Source of the DNA: Amaranthus tricolor
Taxonomy: Eukaryota > Streptophyta > Magnoliopsida > Caryophyllales > Amaranthaceae
DNA: 64,000 bases
Assembly: GCF_026212465.1 (NCBI RefSeq)
Contig: NC_080049.1
Coordinates: 4,055,362 to 4,119,361, forward strand
Reading direction: 5' to 3'
Position 1 is the first letter of the stretch, and every line of letters starts with the position of its first letter. The position numbers and the translations under genes are program-made. The notes below the pieces were generated by a model. The model was given only the letters and a program-made list of their open reading frames with translations. It was not told the DNA's origin and did no database searches. Below are positions 14,121 through 27,450 of the stretch, in pieces.

Positions 14121-14713
14121 GAATTCCTTGCTTCATCCGAATATGTAAAAGATTGTAGCCGCACTTAAAAGCCGAGTTCTCTACCATTGAGTTAGCAACC
14201 CGAAAAAGAGATATGTTATGTAGATACAATCGAGATAAAAATAAAATGAATTGGAATCAAAACTTTGAATTAGCAAGAAATCAAAACAAAAGTTGCTAAT
14301 TGAGTCAGAACTTAAAACCAACCAGATCCGATGACAATACAAAAAATTTTTAGAGAAAATACATTTTTAAAACAAATATTCTCCTTTTTTTGGATACAAA
14401 TTATATATCGCAAAAAATTCAACCTATTTATTGGGCGGAAGACAGAAAGAACCCATTTCATTTTTTTTATTTCATTATTTATTTTGACTTCAAAATTGAA
14501 TTATATTTGTTCAATATACTATTGTCAATATGAATATTAAAAAAAATTATTTACAATTTTAAATACAACGTAGAAAGAAAAAAATGCAAATGAAATTCGA
14601 AATACAACTTTCTTTTTAATTTATTTTTAGAAGGAGAAATATATATAAATAGAAAATAGAATAATATATTTTACTAAATATATATATATTTTTAAGATAA
14701 TAATTATATATTA
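14121..14713 (-). other. Plastid DNA insert in satellite (NUPT), copy 1
   Basis: A 593-bp non-satellite block interrupts a monomer between AAAAAGTAAC and TTGTTTTGCACG. Read on the minus strand, its distal end is the plastid trnK-UUU 5' exon followed by the first 44 nt of the trnK group II intron, starting GTGCGGCT. The rest is AT-rich sequence that I infer to be plastid spacer upstream of trnK, because it lies directly next to the 5' end of the exon. Against the empty-site paralogue at 27532-27545, about 14 bp of satellite was lost at insertion. There is no target-site duplication, which fits end-joining capture rather than transposition. A 69-codon open frame at 14331-14540 is not convincing as a gene. 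Confidence 0.85.
14165..14201 (-). pseudogene. trnK-UUU: trnK-UUU 5' exon fragment (plastid origin), copy 1
   Basis: On the minus strand these 37 nt begin GGGTTGCTAACTCAATGG, the acceptor-stem and D-arm start of plastid tRNA-Lys(UUU), and end CTCGGCTTTTAA. The next bases (GTGCG) are a group II intron 5' end, as expected for trnK. From family knowledge I would expect GAGTACTCGG where this copy has GAGAACTCGG. The 3' exon is absent, so it cannot give a tRNA. Confidence 0.85.
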
Positions 14714-15545
14714 TTGTTTTGCACGAAACTTGGTACACAACACGAGTTTGTATATATTATTGTTTTAAAGTAGTTAGAATTGAAAATCTTAGTAATATGC
14801 TAGAAATTGCGTGTTAAGTTGCGATTTGAAGGGTTTTTTAGCATTTTGGCACTTTTACGCATAAAGTAGCTCAAACTTGGTTTGTTTTGCTTGAAATTTG
14901 GCACACAACATTATTTGGTATATATTATTGTGTTGAAGTAGTTAGAATTTAAAATCATAACCATGTGCTACAAAATACGTGTTCAGTTGCGATTTTACGG
15001 GTTTTTAAGTGTTTTTGCCACTTTTGCGCATAAAGTAGCTAAAACTTGGTTTGTTTTGCACAAAACTTGGATACAACACTATTTGGTATATATTATTGTG
15101 TTGAAGTGGTTAGAATTGAAAATCATAGTCATATGCTAGAAATTACGTGTTAAGTTGCGATGTTCTGCGTTTTTATGTGTTTTTACCACTTTTGCACAAA
15201 AAGTAACTCAAACTTGGTTTGTTTTGCACGAAACTTGGTACACAACACTAGTTTGTACATATTATTGTTTTAAAGTAGTTAGAATTGAAAATCATAGTAA
15301 TATGCTAGAAGTGGCGTGTTAAGTTGCGATTTTATGTGTTTTTAAGCGTTTTTGCCAGTTTTGCGCATAAAGTAGCTCAAACTTGGTTTGTTTTGCACAA
15401 AACGTGGCACACAACACTATTTGGTATATGTTATTGTGTTGAAGTTGTTAGAATTGAAAATCATAGTCATATTCTAGTAATTACGTGTTAAGTTTTTATT
15501 TTAAGGGTTTTTAAGCATTTTATTCACTTTTGCACAAAAAGTAAC
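14714..15545 (+). repeat. Satellite between plastid insert copies 1 and 2
   Basis: About five monomers join two plastid inserts. The right flank of insert 1 carries CACAACACGAGTTTG, where most monomers have CACAACACTAG, and CATAACCATGTGCTAC. These variants mark the right side of all insert-bearing units. The 832-bp spacer plus one insert forms a 1,425-bp tandem duplication: every landmark from about 13630 recurs 1,425 bp later. No gene is present. Confidence 0.9.
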
Positions 15546-16137
15546 GAATTCCTTGCTTCATCCGAATATGTAAAAGATTGTAGCCGCACTTAAAAGCCGA
15601 GTTCTCTACCATTGAGTTAGCAACCCGAAAAAGAGATATGTTATGTAGATACAATCGAGATAAAAATAAAATGAATTGGAATCAAAACTTTGAATTAGCA
15701 AGAAATCAAAACAAAAGTTGCTAATTGAGTCAGAACTTAAAACCAACCAGATCCGATGACAATACAAAAAATTTTTAGAGAAAATACATTTTTAAAACAA
15801 ATATTCTCCTTTTTTTGGATACAAATTATATATCGCAAAAAATTCAACCTATTTATTGGGCGGAAGACAGAAAGAACCCATTTCATTTTTTTTATTTCAT
15901 TATTTATTTTGACTTCAAAATTGAATTATATTTGTTCAATATACTATTGTCAATATGAATATTAAAAAAAATTATTTACAATTTAAATACAACGTAGAAA
16001 GAAAAAAATGCAAATGAAATTCGAAATACAACTTTCTTTTTAATTTATTTTTAGAAGGAGAAATATATATAAATAGAAAATAGAATAATATATTTTACTA
16101 AATATATATATATTTTTAAGATAATAATTATATATTA
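15546..16137 (-). other. Plastid DNA insert in satellite (NUPT), copy 2
   Basis: This 592-bp insert is collinear with copy 1 and has one fewer T (CAATTTAAATAC here, CAATTTTAAATAC in copy 1). It has the same junctions, so it arose by duplication of a satellite unit that already held the insert and not by a second capture. It shares AAATACAACG with copy 1, whereas copies 3 and 4 read AAGTACAACG. Confidence 0.85.
15590..15626 (-). pseudogene. trnK-UUU: trnK-UUU 5' exon fragment, copy 2
   Basis: This is identical by eye to copy 1. It is followed on the minus strand by the intron start GTGCGGCT, and the 3' exon is missing. Confidence 0.85.
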
Positions 16138-19135
16138 TTGTTTTGCACGAAACTTGGTACACAACACGAGTTTGTATATATTATTGTTTTAAAGTAGTTA
16201 GAATTGAAAATCTTAGTAATATGCTAGAAATTGCGTGTTAAGTTGCGATTTGAAGGGTTTTTTAGCATTTTGGCACTTTTACGCATAAAGTAGCTCAAAC
16301 TTGGTTTGTTTTGCTTGAAATTTGGCACACAACATTATTTGGTATATATTATTGTGTTGAAGTAGTTAGAATTTAAAATCATAACCATGTGCTACAAAAT
16401 ACGTGTTCAGTTGCGATTTTACGGGTTTTTAAGTGTTTTTGCCACTTTTGCGCATAAAGTAGCTAAAACTTGGTTTGTTTTGCACAAAACTTGGTATACA
16501 ACACTATTTGGTATATATTATTGTGTTGAAGTGGTTAGAATTGAAAATCATAGTCATATGCTAGAAATTACGTGTTAAGTTGCGATGTTCTGCGTTTTTA
16601 AGTGTTTTTACCACTTTTGCACAAAAAGTAACTCAAACTTGTTTTGTTTTGCACGAAACTTGGTACACAACACTAGTTTGTATATATTATTGTTTTAAAG
16701 TAGTTAGAATAGAAAATCATAGTATTATGCTAGAAATTGCGTGTTAAGTTCCGATTTTATGTGTTTTTAAGCGTTTTTTTCCACTTTTGCGCATAAAGTA
16801 GCTCAAACTTGGTTTGTTTTACACGAAACTTGGCACACAACAGTATTTGGTATATGTTATTGTGTTGAAGTGGTGAAAATTGGAAATCATAGTGATATGC
16901 TAGAAATTACGTGTTAAGTTGCGATTGTATGCGTTTTTGCCACTTTTGCGCATAAAGTAGCTCAAACTTGGTTTGTTTCGCACGAAACTTGGCACAACAC
17001 TATTTGGTATATATTATTGTGTTGAAGTGGTTAGAATTGAAAATCATAGTCATATGCTAGAAATTACATGTTAAGTTGCGATTTTAAAGGTTTTTAAGCG
17101 TTTTGGCCACTTTTGCGCATAAAGTAGCTCAAACTTGGTTTATTTTGCACGAAACATGGCTCACAACACTATTTGCTATATGTTATTGTGTTGAAGTTGT
17201 TAAAATTTAAAATCATAGTCACATGCTACAAATTACGTGTTAAGTTTCGACTTTAAGGGTTTTTAAGCGTTTTTATCACTTTTGCGCATAAAGTAGCTCA
17301 AACTTGGTTTGTTTTCCACGAAACTTGGCAAACAACATTATTTGGTATATATTATTGTGTTAAAGTGGTTAAAATTGAAAATCATAGTCATATGCTAGAA
17401 ATTACAAGTTAAGTTGCGATGTTATTCATTTTTAAGCGTTTTTGCCACTTTTGCACATAAAGTAACTCTAACTTGGTTTGTTTTGCACGAAACTTGGCAC
17501 ACAACACTATTTGGTATATATTATTGTGTTGAAGTGGTTAGAATTGAAAATCATAGTCATATGTTAGAAATTACGTGTTAAGTTGCGATTTTAAGGGTTT
17601 TTAAGCGTTTTTGCCACTTTTGCGCATATAGTAGCTCAAACTTGGTTTGTTTTACACGAAACTTGGCACACAACACTATTTGGTATATATTATTGTGTTG
17701 AAGTGGTTAGAATTGAAAATCATAGTCATATGCTAGAAATTGCGTGTTAAGTTGCGATTTTATGTGTTTTTGCCACTTTTGCGCATAAAGTAGCTAAAAC
17801 TTGGTTTGTTTTACACGAAACTTGGCACACAACACTATTTGGTATATTTTATTGTGTTGAAGTGGTTAGAATTTAAAATCATAGTCATATGCTAGAAATT
17901 GCGTGTTAAGTTGCGATTTTATGTGTTTTTGCCACTTTTGGGCATAAAGTATCTCAAACTTGGTTTGTTTTGCACGAAACTTGGCACACAACACTATTTG
18001 GTATATGTTATTGTGTTGAAGTGGTTAGAATTGGAAATCATTGTGACATGCTAGAAATTACGTTTCAAGTTGCGATTTTAAGGGTTTTTAAGTATTTTTG
18101 CCACTTTTGCCAATAAAGTACCTCGAACTTGGTTTGTTTTGCACGAAATTTGGCACACCACAATATTTGGTATATATTATTGTGTTGAAGTGGTTAGAAT
18201 TTAAAATCATAATCATATACTACAAAATACGTTTTCAGTTGCGATTTTACGGGTTTTTAAGTGTTTTTGCAACTGTTGCGTATAAAGTAGCTAAAACTTG
18301 GTTTGTTTTGCACAAAACTTGGTATACAACACTATTTGGTATATATTATTGTGTTGAAGTGGTTAGAATTGAAAATCATAGTCATATGCTAGAAATTACG
18401 TGTTAAGTTGCGATGTTCTGCGTTTTTAAGTGTTTTTACCACTTTTGCACAAAAAGTAACTCAAACTTGGTTTGTTTTGCACGAAACTTGGTACACAACA
18501 CTAGTTTGTATATATTATTGTTTTAAAGTAGTTAGAATTGAAAATCATAGTAATATGCTAGAAATTGCATGTTAAGTTGCGATTTTATGTGTTTTTAAGC
18601 GTTTTTGCCACTTTTGCGCATAAAGTAGCTCAAACTTGGTTTGTTTTGCACAAAACTTGGATACAACACTATTTGGTATATATTATTGTGTTGAAGTGGT
18701 TAGAATTGAAAATCATAGTCATATGCTAGAAATTACGTGTTAAGTTGCGATGTTCTGCGTTTTTATGTGTTTTTACCACTTTTGCACAAAAAGTAACTCA
18801 AACTTGGTTTGTTTTGCACGAAACTTGGTACACAACACTAGTTTGTACATATTATTGTTTTAAAGTAGTTAGAATTGAAAATCATAGTAATATGCTAGAA
18901 GTGGCGTGTTAAGTTGCGATTTTATGTGTTTTTAAGCGTTTTTGCCAGTTTTGCGCATAAAGTAGCTCAAACTTGGTTTGTTTTGCACAAAACGTGGCAC
19001 ACAACACTATTTGGTATATGTTATTGTGTTGAAGTTGTTAGAATTGAAAATCATAGTCATATTCTAGTAATTACGTGTTAAGTTTTTATTTTAAGGGTTT
19101 TTAAGCATTTTATTCACTTTTGCACAAAAAGTAAC
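16138..19135 (+). repeat. Satellite between plastid insert copies 2 and 3
   Basis: These monomers include a block from about 16515 that matches 11500-14120 at an offset of about 5,015 bp, including the GTTTCGACTTTAAGGG variant (12227 and 17244). The small length difference comes from single T-run indels near 16785 and 12793. No gene is present. Confidence 0.9.
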
Positions 19136-19728
19136 GAATTCCTTGCTTCATCCGAATATGTAAAAGATTGTAGCCGCACTTAAAAGCCGAGTTCTCTACC
19201 ATTGAGTTAGCAACCCGAAAAAGAGATATGTTATGTAGATACAATCGAGATAAAAATAAAATGAATTGGAATCAAAACTTTGAATTAGCAAGAAATCAAA
19301 ACAAAAGTTGCTAATTGAGTCAGAACTTAAAACCAACCAGATCCGATGACAATACAAAAAATTTTTAGAGAAAATACATTTTTAAAACAAATATTCTCCT
19401 TTTTTTGGATACAAATTATATATCGCAAAAAATTCAACCTATTTATTGGGCGGAAGACAGAAAGAACCCATTTCATTTTTTTTATTTCATTATTTATTTT
19501 GACTTCAAAATTGAATTATATTTGTTCAATATACTATTGTCAATATGAATATTAAAAAAAATTATTTACAATTTTAAGTACAACGTAGAAAGAAAAAAAT
19601 GCAAATGAAATTCGAAATACAACTTTCTTTTTAATTTATTTTTAGAAGGAGAAATATATATAAATAGAAAATAGAATAATATATTTTACTAAATATATAT
19701 ATATTTTTAAGATAATAATTATATATTA
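19136..19728 (-). other. Plastid DNA insert in satellite (NUPT), copy 3
   Basis: This 593-bp insert has the same junctions as copies 1 and 2. It shares AAGTACAACG inside the insert, and TATGATAGAAATTG in the next monomer, with copy 4 only. Copies 3 and 4 are therefore sisters by duplication. It lies 5,015 bp from copy 1 and 3,590 bp from copy 2. Confidence 0.85.
19180..19216 (-). pseudogene. trnK-UUU: trnK-UUU 5' exon fragment, copy 3
   Basis: The 37-nt exon and the adjoining intron start look the same as in copy 1. The 3' half of the tRNA is absent. Confidence 0.85.
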
Positions 19729-21744
19729 TTGTTTTGCACGAAACTTGGTACACAACACGAGTTTGTATATATTATTGTTTTAAAGTAGTTAGAATTGAAA
19801 ATCTTAGTAATATGATAGAAATTGCGTGTTAAGTTGCGATTTGAAGGGTTTTTTTAGCATTTTGGCACTTTTACGCATAAAGTAGCTCAAACTTGGTTTG
19901 TTTTGCTTGAAATTTGGCACACAACATTATTTGGTATATATTATTGTGTTGAAGTAGTTAGAATTTAAAATCATAACCATGTGCTACAAAATACGTGTTC
20001 AGTTGCGATTTTACGGGTTTTTTAAGTGTTTTTGCCACTTTTGCGCATAAAGTAGCTAAAACTTGGTTTGTTTTGCACAAAACTTGGTATACAACACTAT
20101 TTGGTATATATTATTGTGTTGAAGTGGTTAGAATTGAAAATCATAGTCATATGCTAGAAATTACGTGTTAAGTTGCGATGTTCTGCGTTTTTAAGTGTTT
20201 TTACCACTTTTGCACAAAAAGTAACTCAAACTTGGTTTGTTTTGCACGAAACTTGGTACACAACACTAGTTTGTATATATTATTGTTTTAAAGTAGTTAG
20301 AATTGAAAATCATAGTAATATGCTAGAAATTGCGTGTTAAGTTGCGATTTTATGTGTTTTTAAGCGTTTTTGCCACTTTTGCGCATAAAGTAGCTCAAAC
20401 TTGGTTTGTTTTGCACAAAACTTGGCACACAACACTATTTTGTATATGTTATTATGTTGAAGTTGTTAGAATTGAAAATCATAGTCATATGCTAGAAATT
20501 ACGTGTTAAGTTTCGATTTTATGGGTTTTTAAGCATTTTATTCACATTTGCACAAAAAGTAACTCAAACTGTGTTTATTTTGCACGAAACTTGGTACACA
20601 ACACTAGTTTGTATATATTATTGTTTTAAAGTAGTTAGAATTGAAAATCTTAGTAATATGCTAGAAATTGCGTGTTAAGTTGCGATTTAAAGGGTTTTTT
20701 AGAGTTTTGGCACTTTTACGCATAAAGTAGCTCAAACTTGGTTTGTTTTGCTTGAAATTTGGCACACAACACTAATTTGTATATAATATTGTGTTGAAGT
20801 GGTTAGAATTTAAAATCATAACCATATGCTACAAAATACGTGTTCAGTTGCGATTTTACGGGTTTTTAAGTGCTTTTGCCACTTTTGCGCATAAAGTAGC
20901 TAAAACTTGGTTTGTTTTGCACAAAACTTGGTATACAACACTATTTGGTATATATTATTGGGTTGAAGTGGTTAGAATTGAAAATCATAGTCATATGCTA
21001 GAAATTACGTGTTAAGTTGCGATGTTCTGCGTTTTTAAGTGTTTTTACCACTTTTGCACAAAAAGTAACTCAAACTTGGTTTGTTTTGCACGAAACTTGG
21101 TACACAACACTAGTTTGTATATATTATTGTTTTAAAGTAGTTAGAATTGAAAATCATAGTAATATGCTAGAAATTGCATGTTAAGTTGCGATTTTATGTG
21201 TTTTTAAGCGTTTTTGCCACTTTTGCGCATAAAGTAGCTCAAACTTGGTTTGTTTTGCACAAAACTTGGATACAACACTATTTGGTATATATTATTGTGT
21301 TGAAGTGGTTAGAATTGAAAATCATAGTCATATGCTAGAAATTACGTGTTAAGTTGCGATGTTCTGCGTTTTTATGTGTTTTTACCACTTTTGCACAAAA
21401 AGTAACTCAAACTTGGTTTGTTTTGCACGAAACTTGGTACACAACACTAGTTTGTACATATTATTGTTTTAAAGTAGTTAGAATTGAAAATCATAGTAAT
21501 ATGCTAGAAGTGGCGTGTTAAGTTGCGATTTTATGTGTTTTTAAGCGTTTTTGCCAGTTTTGCGCATAAAGTAGCTCAAACTTGGTTTGTTTTGCACAAA
21601 ACGTGGCACACAACACTATTTGGTATATGTTATTGTGTTGAAGTTGTTAGAATTGAAAATCATAGTCATATTCTAGTAATTACGTGTTAAGTTTTTATTT
21701 TAAGGGTTTTTAAGCATTTTATTCACTTTTGCACAAAAAGTAAC
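19729..21744 (+). repeat. Satellite between plastid insert copies 3 and 4
   Basis: About 12 monomers. From roughly 18300 the sequence repeats 2,609 bp later, so spacer plus insert is a recent tandem HOR duplication (19346/21955 and 20791/23399 are matching landmarks). No gene is present. Confidence 0.9.
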
Positions 21745-22338
21745 GAATTCCTTGCTTCATCCGAATATGTAAAAGATTGTAGCCGCACTTAAAAGCCGAG
21801 TTCTCTACCATTGAGTTAGCAACCCGAAAAAGAGATATGTTATGTAGATACAATCGAGATAAAAATAAAATGAATTGGAATCAAAACTTTGAATTAGCAA
21901 GAAATCAAAACAAAAGTTGCTAATTGAGTCAGAACTTAAAACCAACCAGATCCGATGACAATACAAAAAATTTTTAGAGAAAATACATTTTTAAAACAAA
22001 TATTCTCCTTTTTTTGGATACAAATTATATATCGCAAAAAATTCAACCTATTTATTGGGCGGAAGACAGAAAGAACCCATTTCATTTTTTTTTATTTCAT
22101 TATTTATTTTGACTTCAAAATTGAATTATATTTGTTCAATATACTATTGTCAATATGAATATTAAAAAAAATTATTTACAATTTTAAGTACAACGTAGAA
22201 AGAAAAAAATGCAAATGAAATTCGAAATACAACTTTCTTTTTAATTTATTTTTAGAAGGAGAAATATATATAAATAGAAAATAGAATAATATATTTTACT
22301 AAATATATATATATTTTTAAGATAATAATTATATATTA
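21745..22338 (-). other. Plastid DNA insert in satellite (NUPT), copy 4
   Basis: This 594-bp insert has one extra T in the T-run after CCATTTCA compared with copies 1-3. It shares AAGTACAACG with copy 3. It is the last full copy in the window. The next related site, near 27532, lacks the insert. Confidence 0.85.
21789..21825 (-). pseudogene. trnK-UUU: trnK-UUU 5' exon fragment, copy 4
   Basis: This is the same 37-nt 5' exon followed by the group II intron 5' end, with no 3' exon. It is identical by eye to the other three. Confidence 0.85.
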
Positions 22339-25300
22339 TTGTTTTGCACGAAACTTGGTACACAACACGAGTTTGTATATATTATTGTTTTAAAGTAGTT
22401 AGAATTGAAAATCTTAGTAATATGATAGAAATTGCGTGTTAAGTTGCGATTTGAAGGGTTTTTTAGCATTTTGGCACTTTTACGCATAAAGTAGCTCAAA
22501 CTTGGTTTGTTTTGCTTGAAATTTGGCACACAACATTATTTGGTATATATTATTGTGTTGAAGTAGTTAGAATTTAAAATCATAACCATGTGCTACAAAA
22601 TACGTGTTCAGTTGCGATTTTACGGGTTTTTAAGTGTTTTTGCCACTTTTGCGCATAAAGTAGCTAAAACTTGGTTTGTTTTGCACAAAACTTGGTATAC
22701 AACACTATTTGGTATATATTATTGTGTTGAAGTGGTTAGAATTGAAAATCATAGTCATATGCTAGAAATTACGTGTTAAGTTGCGATGTTCTGCGTTTTT
22801 AAGTGTTTTTACCACTTTTGCACAAAAAGTAACTCAAACTTGGTTTGTTTTGCACGAAACTTGGTACACAACACTAGTTTGTATATATTATTGTTTTAAA
22901 GTAGTTAGAATTGAAAATCATAGTAATATGCTAGAAATTGCGTGTTAAGTTGCGATTTTATGTGTTTTTAAGCGTTTTTGCCACTTTTGCGCATAAAGTA
23001 GCTCAAACTTGGTTTGTTTTGCACAAAACTTGGCACACAACACTATTTTGTATATGTTATTATGTTGAAGTTGTTAGAATTGAAAATCATAGTCATATGC
23101 TAGAAATTACGTGTTAAGTTTCGATTTTATGGGTTTTTAAGCATTTTATTCACATTTGCACAAAAAGTAACTCAAACTGTGTTTATTTTGCACGAAACTT
23201 GGTACACAACACTAGTTTGTATATATTATTGTTTTAAAGTAGTTAGAATTGAAAATCTTAGTAATATGCTAGAAATTGCGTGTTAAGTTGCGATTTAAAG
23301 GGTTTTTTAGAGTTTTGGCACTTTTACGCATAAAGTAGCTCAAACTTGGTTTGTTTTGCTTGAAATTTGGCACACAACACTAATTTGTATATAATATTGT
23401 GTTGAAGTGGTTAGAATTTAAAATCATAACCATATGCTACAAAATACGTGTTCAGTTGCGATTTTACGGGTTTTTAAGTGCTTTTGCCACTTTTGCGCAT
23501 AAAGTAGCTAAAACTTGGTTTGTTTTGCACAAAACTTGGTATACAACACTATTTGGTATATATTATTGGGTTGAAGTGGTTAGAATTGAAAATCATAGTC
23601 ATATGCTAGAAATTACGTGTTAAGTTGCGATGTTCTGCGTTTTTAAGTGTTTTTACCACTTTTGCACAAAAAGTAACTCAAACTTGGTTTGTTTTGCACG
23701 AAACTTGGTACACAACACTAGTTTGTATATATTATTGTTTTAAAGTAGTTAGAATTGAAAATCATAGTAATATGCTAGAAATTACGTGTTCAGTTGCGAT
23801 TTTATGTGTTTTTAAGCGTTTTTGCCACTTTTGCGCATAAAGTAGCTCAAACTTGGTTTGTTTTGCACAAAACTTGGCACACAACACTATTTTGTATATG
23901 TTATTATGTTGAAGTTGTTAGAATTGAAAATCATAGTCATATGCTAGAAATTACGTGTTAAGTTTCGATTTTATGGGTTTTTAAGCACTTTATTCACATT
24001 TGCACAAAAAGTAACTCAAACTGTGTTTATTTTTCACTAAACTTGGTACACAACACTAGTTTGTATATATTATTGTTTTAAAGTAGTTTGAATTGAAAAT
24101 CATAGTAATATGCTAGAAATTACGTGTTCAGTTGCGATTTTATGTGTTTTTAAGCGTTTTTGCCACTTTTGCGCATAAAGTAGCTCAAACTTGGTTTGTT
24201 TTGCACAAAACTTGGCACACAACACTATTTTGTATATGTTATTATGTTGAAGTTGTTAGAATTGAAAATCATAGTCATATGCTAGAAATTACGTGTTAAG
24301 TTTCGATTTTATGGGTTTTTAAGCACTTTATTCACATTTGCACAAAAAGTAACTGAAACTGTGTTTATTTTGCACGAAACTTGGTACACAACACTAGTTT
24401 GTATATATTATTGTTTTAAAGTAGTTAGAATTGAAAATCTTAGTAATATGCTAGAAATTGCGTGTTAAGTTGCGATTTAAAGGGTTTTTTAGCGTTTTGG
24501 CACTTTTACGCATAAAGTAGCTCAAACTTGGTTTGTTTTGCTTGAAATTTGGCACACAACACTAATTTGTATATAATATTGTGTTGAAGTGGTTAGAATT
24601 TAAAATCATAACCATATGCTACAAAATACGTGTTCAGTTGCGATTTTAAGGGTTTTTAAGTGTTTTTGCCACTTTTGCGCATAAAGTAGCTAAAACTTGG
24701 TTTGTTTTGCACAAAACTTGGTATACAACACTATTTGGTATATATTATTGGGTTGAAGTGGTTAGAATTGAAAATCATAGTCATATGCTAGAAATTACGT
24801 GTTAAGTTGCGATGTTCTGCGTTTTTAAGTGTTTTTACCACTTTTGCACAAAAAGTAACTCAAACTTGGTTTGTTTTGCACGAAACTTGGTACACAACAC
24901 TAGTTTGTATATATTATTGTTTTAAAGTAGTTAGAAATTAAAATCATAGTAATATGCTAGAAATTGCGTGTTAAGTTGCGATTTTTATGTGTTTTTAAGC
25001 GTTTTTCCCACTTTTGCGCATAAAATAGCTCAAACTTGGTTTTTTTTGCACGAAACTTGGCACACAACACTATTTGGTATATATTATTGTATTGAAGTGG
25101 TTATAATTAAAAATCATAGTCATATGCTAGAAATTACGTGTTAAGTTGCGATTTTAAAAATTTTTAAGCGTTTTAGCCACTTTTGCACATAAAGTAGCTC
25201 AAACTTGGTTTGTTTTACACGAAACTTGGTACACCACAGTATTTGGTATATGTTATTGTGTTGAAGTGGTTAGAATTGGAAATCATAGTGATATGCTAGA

Positions 25301-27450
25301 AACTACGTGTTAAGTTGCGATTTTATGCGTTTTTGCCACTTTTGCGCATAAAGTAGCTCAAACTTGGTTTGTTTCGCACGAAACTTGGCACAACAGTATT
25401 TGGTATATATTATTGTGATCAAGTGGTTAGAATTGAAAATCATAGTCATATGCAAGAAATTACGTGTTAAGTTGCGATTTTAAAGGTTTTTAAGCGTTTT
25501 GGCCACTTTTGCGCATAAAGTAGCTCAAACTTGGTTTGTTTTGCACGAAACTTGGCAAACAACATTATTTGGTATATATTATTGTGTTGAAGTGGTTAAA
25601 ATTGAAAATCATAGTCATATGCTAGAAATTACAAGTTATGTTGCGACGTTATTCATTTTTAAGCGTTTTTGCCACTTTTTGCACATAAAGTAACTCTAAC
25701 TTGGTTTGTTTTGCACGAAACTTGGCACACAACACTATTTGGTATATATTATTGTGTTGAAGTGGTTAGTATTGAAAATCATAGTCATATGTTAGAAATT
25801 ACGTGTTAAGTTGCGATTTTAAGGGTTTTTAAGCGTTTTTGCCACTTTTGCGCATATAGTAGCTCAAACTTGGTTTGTTTTACACGAAACATGGCACACA
25901 ACACTATTTGGTATATATTATTGTGTTAAAGTGGTTAGAATTGAAAATCATAGTCATATGCTAGAAATTGCGTGTTAAGTTGCGATTTTATGTGTTTTTG
26001 CCACTTTTGCGCATAAAGTAGCTAAAACTTGGTTTGTTTTACACGAAACTTGGCACACAATACTATTTGGCATATTATTGTGTTGAAGTGGTTAGAATTT
26101 AAAATCATAGTCATATGCTAGAAATTGCGTGTTAAGTTGCGATTTTATGTGTTTTTGCCACTTTTGCGCATAAAGTATCTCAAACTTGGTTTGTTTTGCA
26201 CGAAACTTGGCACACAACACTATTTGGTATATGTTATTGTGTTGAAGTGGTTAGAATTGGAAATCATTGTGACATGCTAGAAATTACATTTCAAGTTGCG
26301 ATTTTAAGGGTTTTTTAAGTGTTTTTGCCACTTTTGCCAATAAAGTACCTCAAACTTGGTTTGTTTTGCACGAAATTTGGCACACCACAATATTTCGTAT
26401 ACATTATTGTGTTGAAGTGGTTAGAATTGAAAATCATAGTCATATGCTAGAAATTACGTGTTATGTTGCGCTTTTAAGGGTTTTTTAGCGTTTTGGCACT
26501 TTTACGCATAAAGTAGCTCATACTAGGTTTGTTTTGCTTGAAATTTGGCACACAACACTATTTGGTATATATTATTGTGTTGAAGTGGTTAGAATTTAAA
26601 ATCATAATCATATACTACAAAATACGTGTTCAGTTGCGATTTTACGGGTTTTTTAAGTGTTTTTGCAACTGTTGCGTATAAAGTAGCTAAAACTTGGTTT
26701 GTTTTGCACAAAACTTGGTATACAACACTATTTGGTATATATTATTGTGTTGAAGTGGTTAGAATTGAAAATCATAGTCATATGCTAGAAATTACGTGTT
26801 AAGTTGCGATGTTCTGCGTTTTTAAGTGTTTTTACCACTTTTGCACAAAAAGTAACTCAAACTTGGTTTGTTTTGCACGAAACTTGGTACACAACACTAG
26901 TTTGTATATATTATTGTTTTAAAGTAGTTAGAATTGAAAATCATAGTAATATGCTAGAAATTGCATGTTAAGTTGCGATTTTATGTGTTTTTAAGCGTTT
27001 TTGCCACTTTGCGCATAAAGTAGCTCAAACTTGGTTTGTTTTGCACAAAACTTGGATACAACACTATTTGGTATATATTATTGTGTTGAAGTGGTTAGAA
27101 TTGAAAATCATAGTCATATGCTAGAAATTACGTGTTAAGTTGCGATGTTCTGCGTTTTTTATGTGTTTTTACCACTTTTGCACAAAAAGTAACTCAAACT
27201 TGGTTTGTTTTGCACGAAACTTGGTACACAACACTAGTTTGTATATATTATTGTTTTAAAGTAGTTAGAATTGAAAATCATAGTAATATGCTAGAAGTGG
27301 CGTGTTAAGTTACGATTTTATGTGTTTTTTAAGCGTTTTTGCCACTTTTGCGCATAAAGTAGCTCAAACTTGGTTTGTTTTGCACAAAACTTGGCACACA
27401 ACACTATTTGGTATATGTTATTGTGTTGAAGTTGTTAGAATTGAAAATCA
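22339..27450 (+). repeat. Satellite, + orientation, with local dimer duplication
   Basis: These are continuous monomers. The first 2.5 kb repeat the block starting at 19729. Within it a two-monomer segment is duplicated: ATTACGTGTTCAG occurs at 23781 and 24119, 338 bp apart, so this copy is longer than its partner. A GCAACTGTTGCGTATAAAG variant near 26667 links it to blocks near 13255, 18270, 30684 and 33848. No gene is present. Confidence 0.9.

Noticed and set aside
14121..14713. The plastid insert as a transposable element.
   Set aside because: It has no terminal repeats, no target-site duplication and no coding capacity, and one end is clearly trnK-UUU.
14331..22158. 67-69-codon frames inside the four plastid inserts.
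   Set aside because: Low-complexity, AT-rich frames in inferred plastid spacer. The fourth is shifted by a one-base T-run indel, which shows no selection for the frame.
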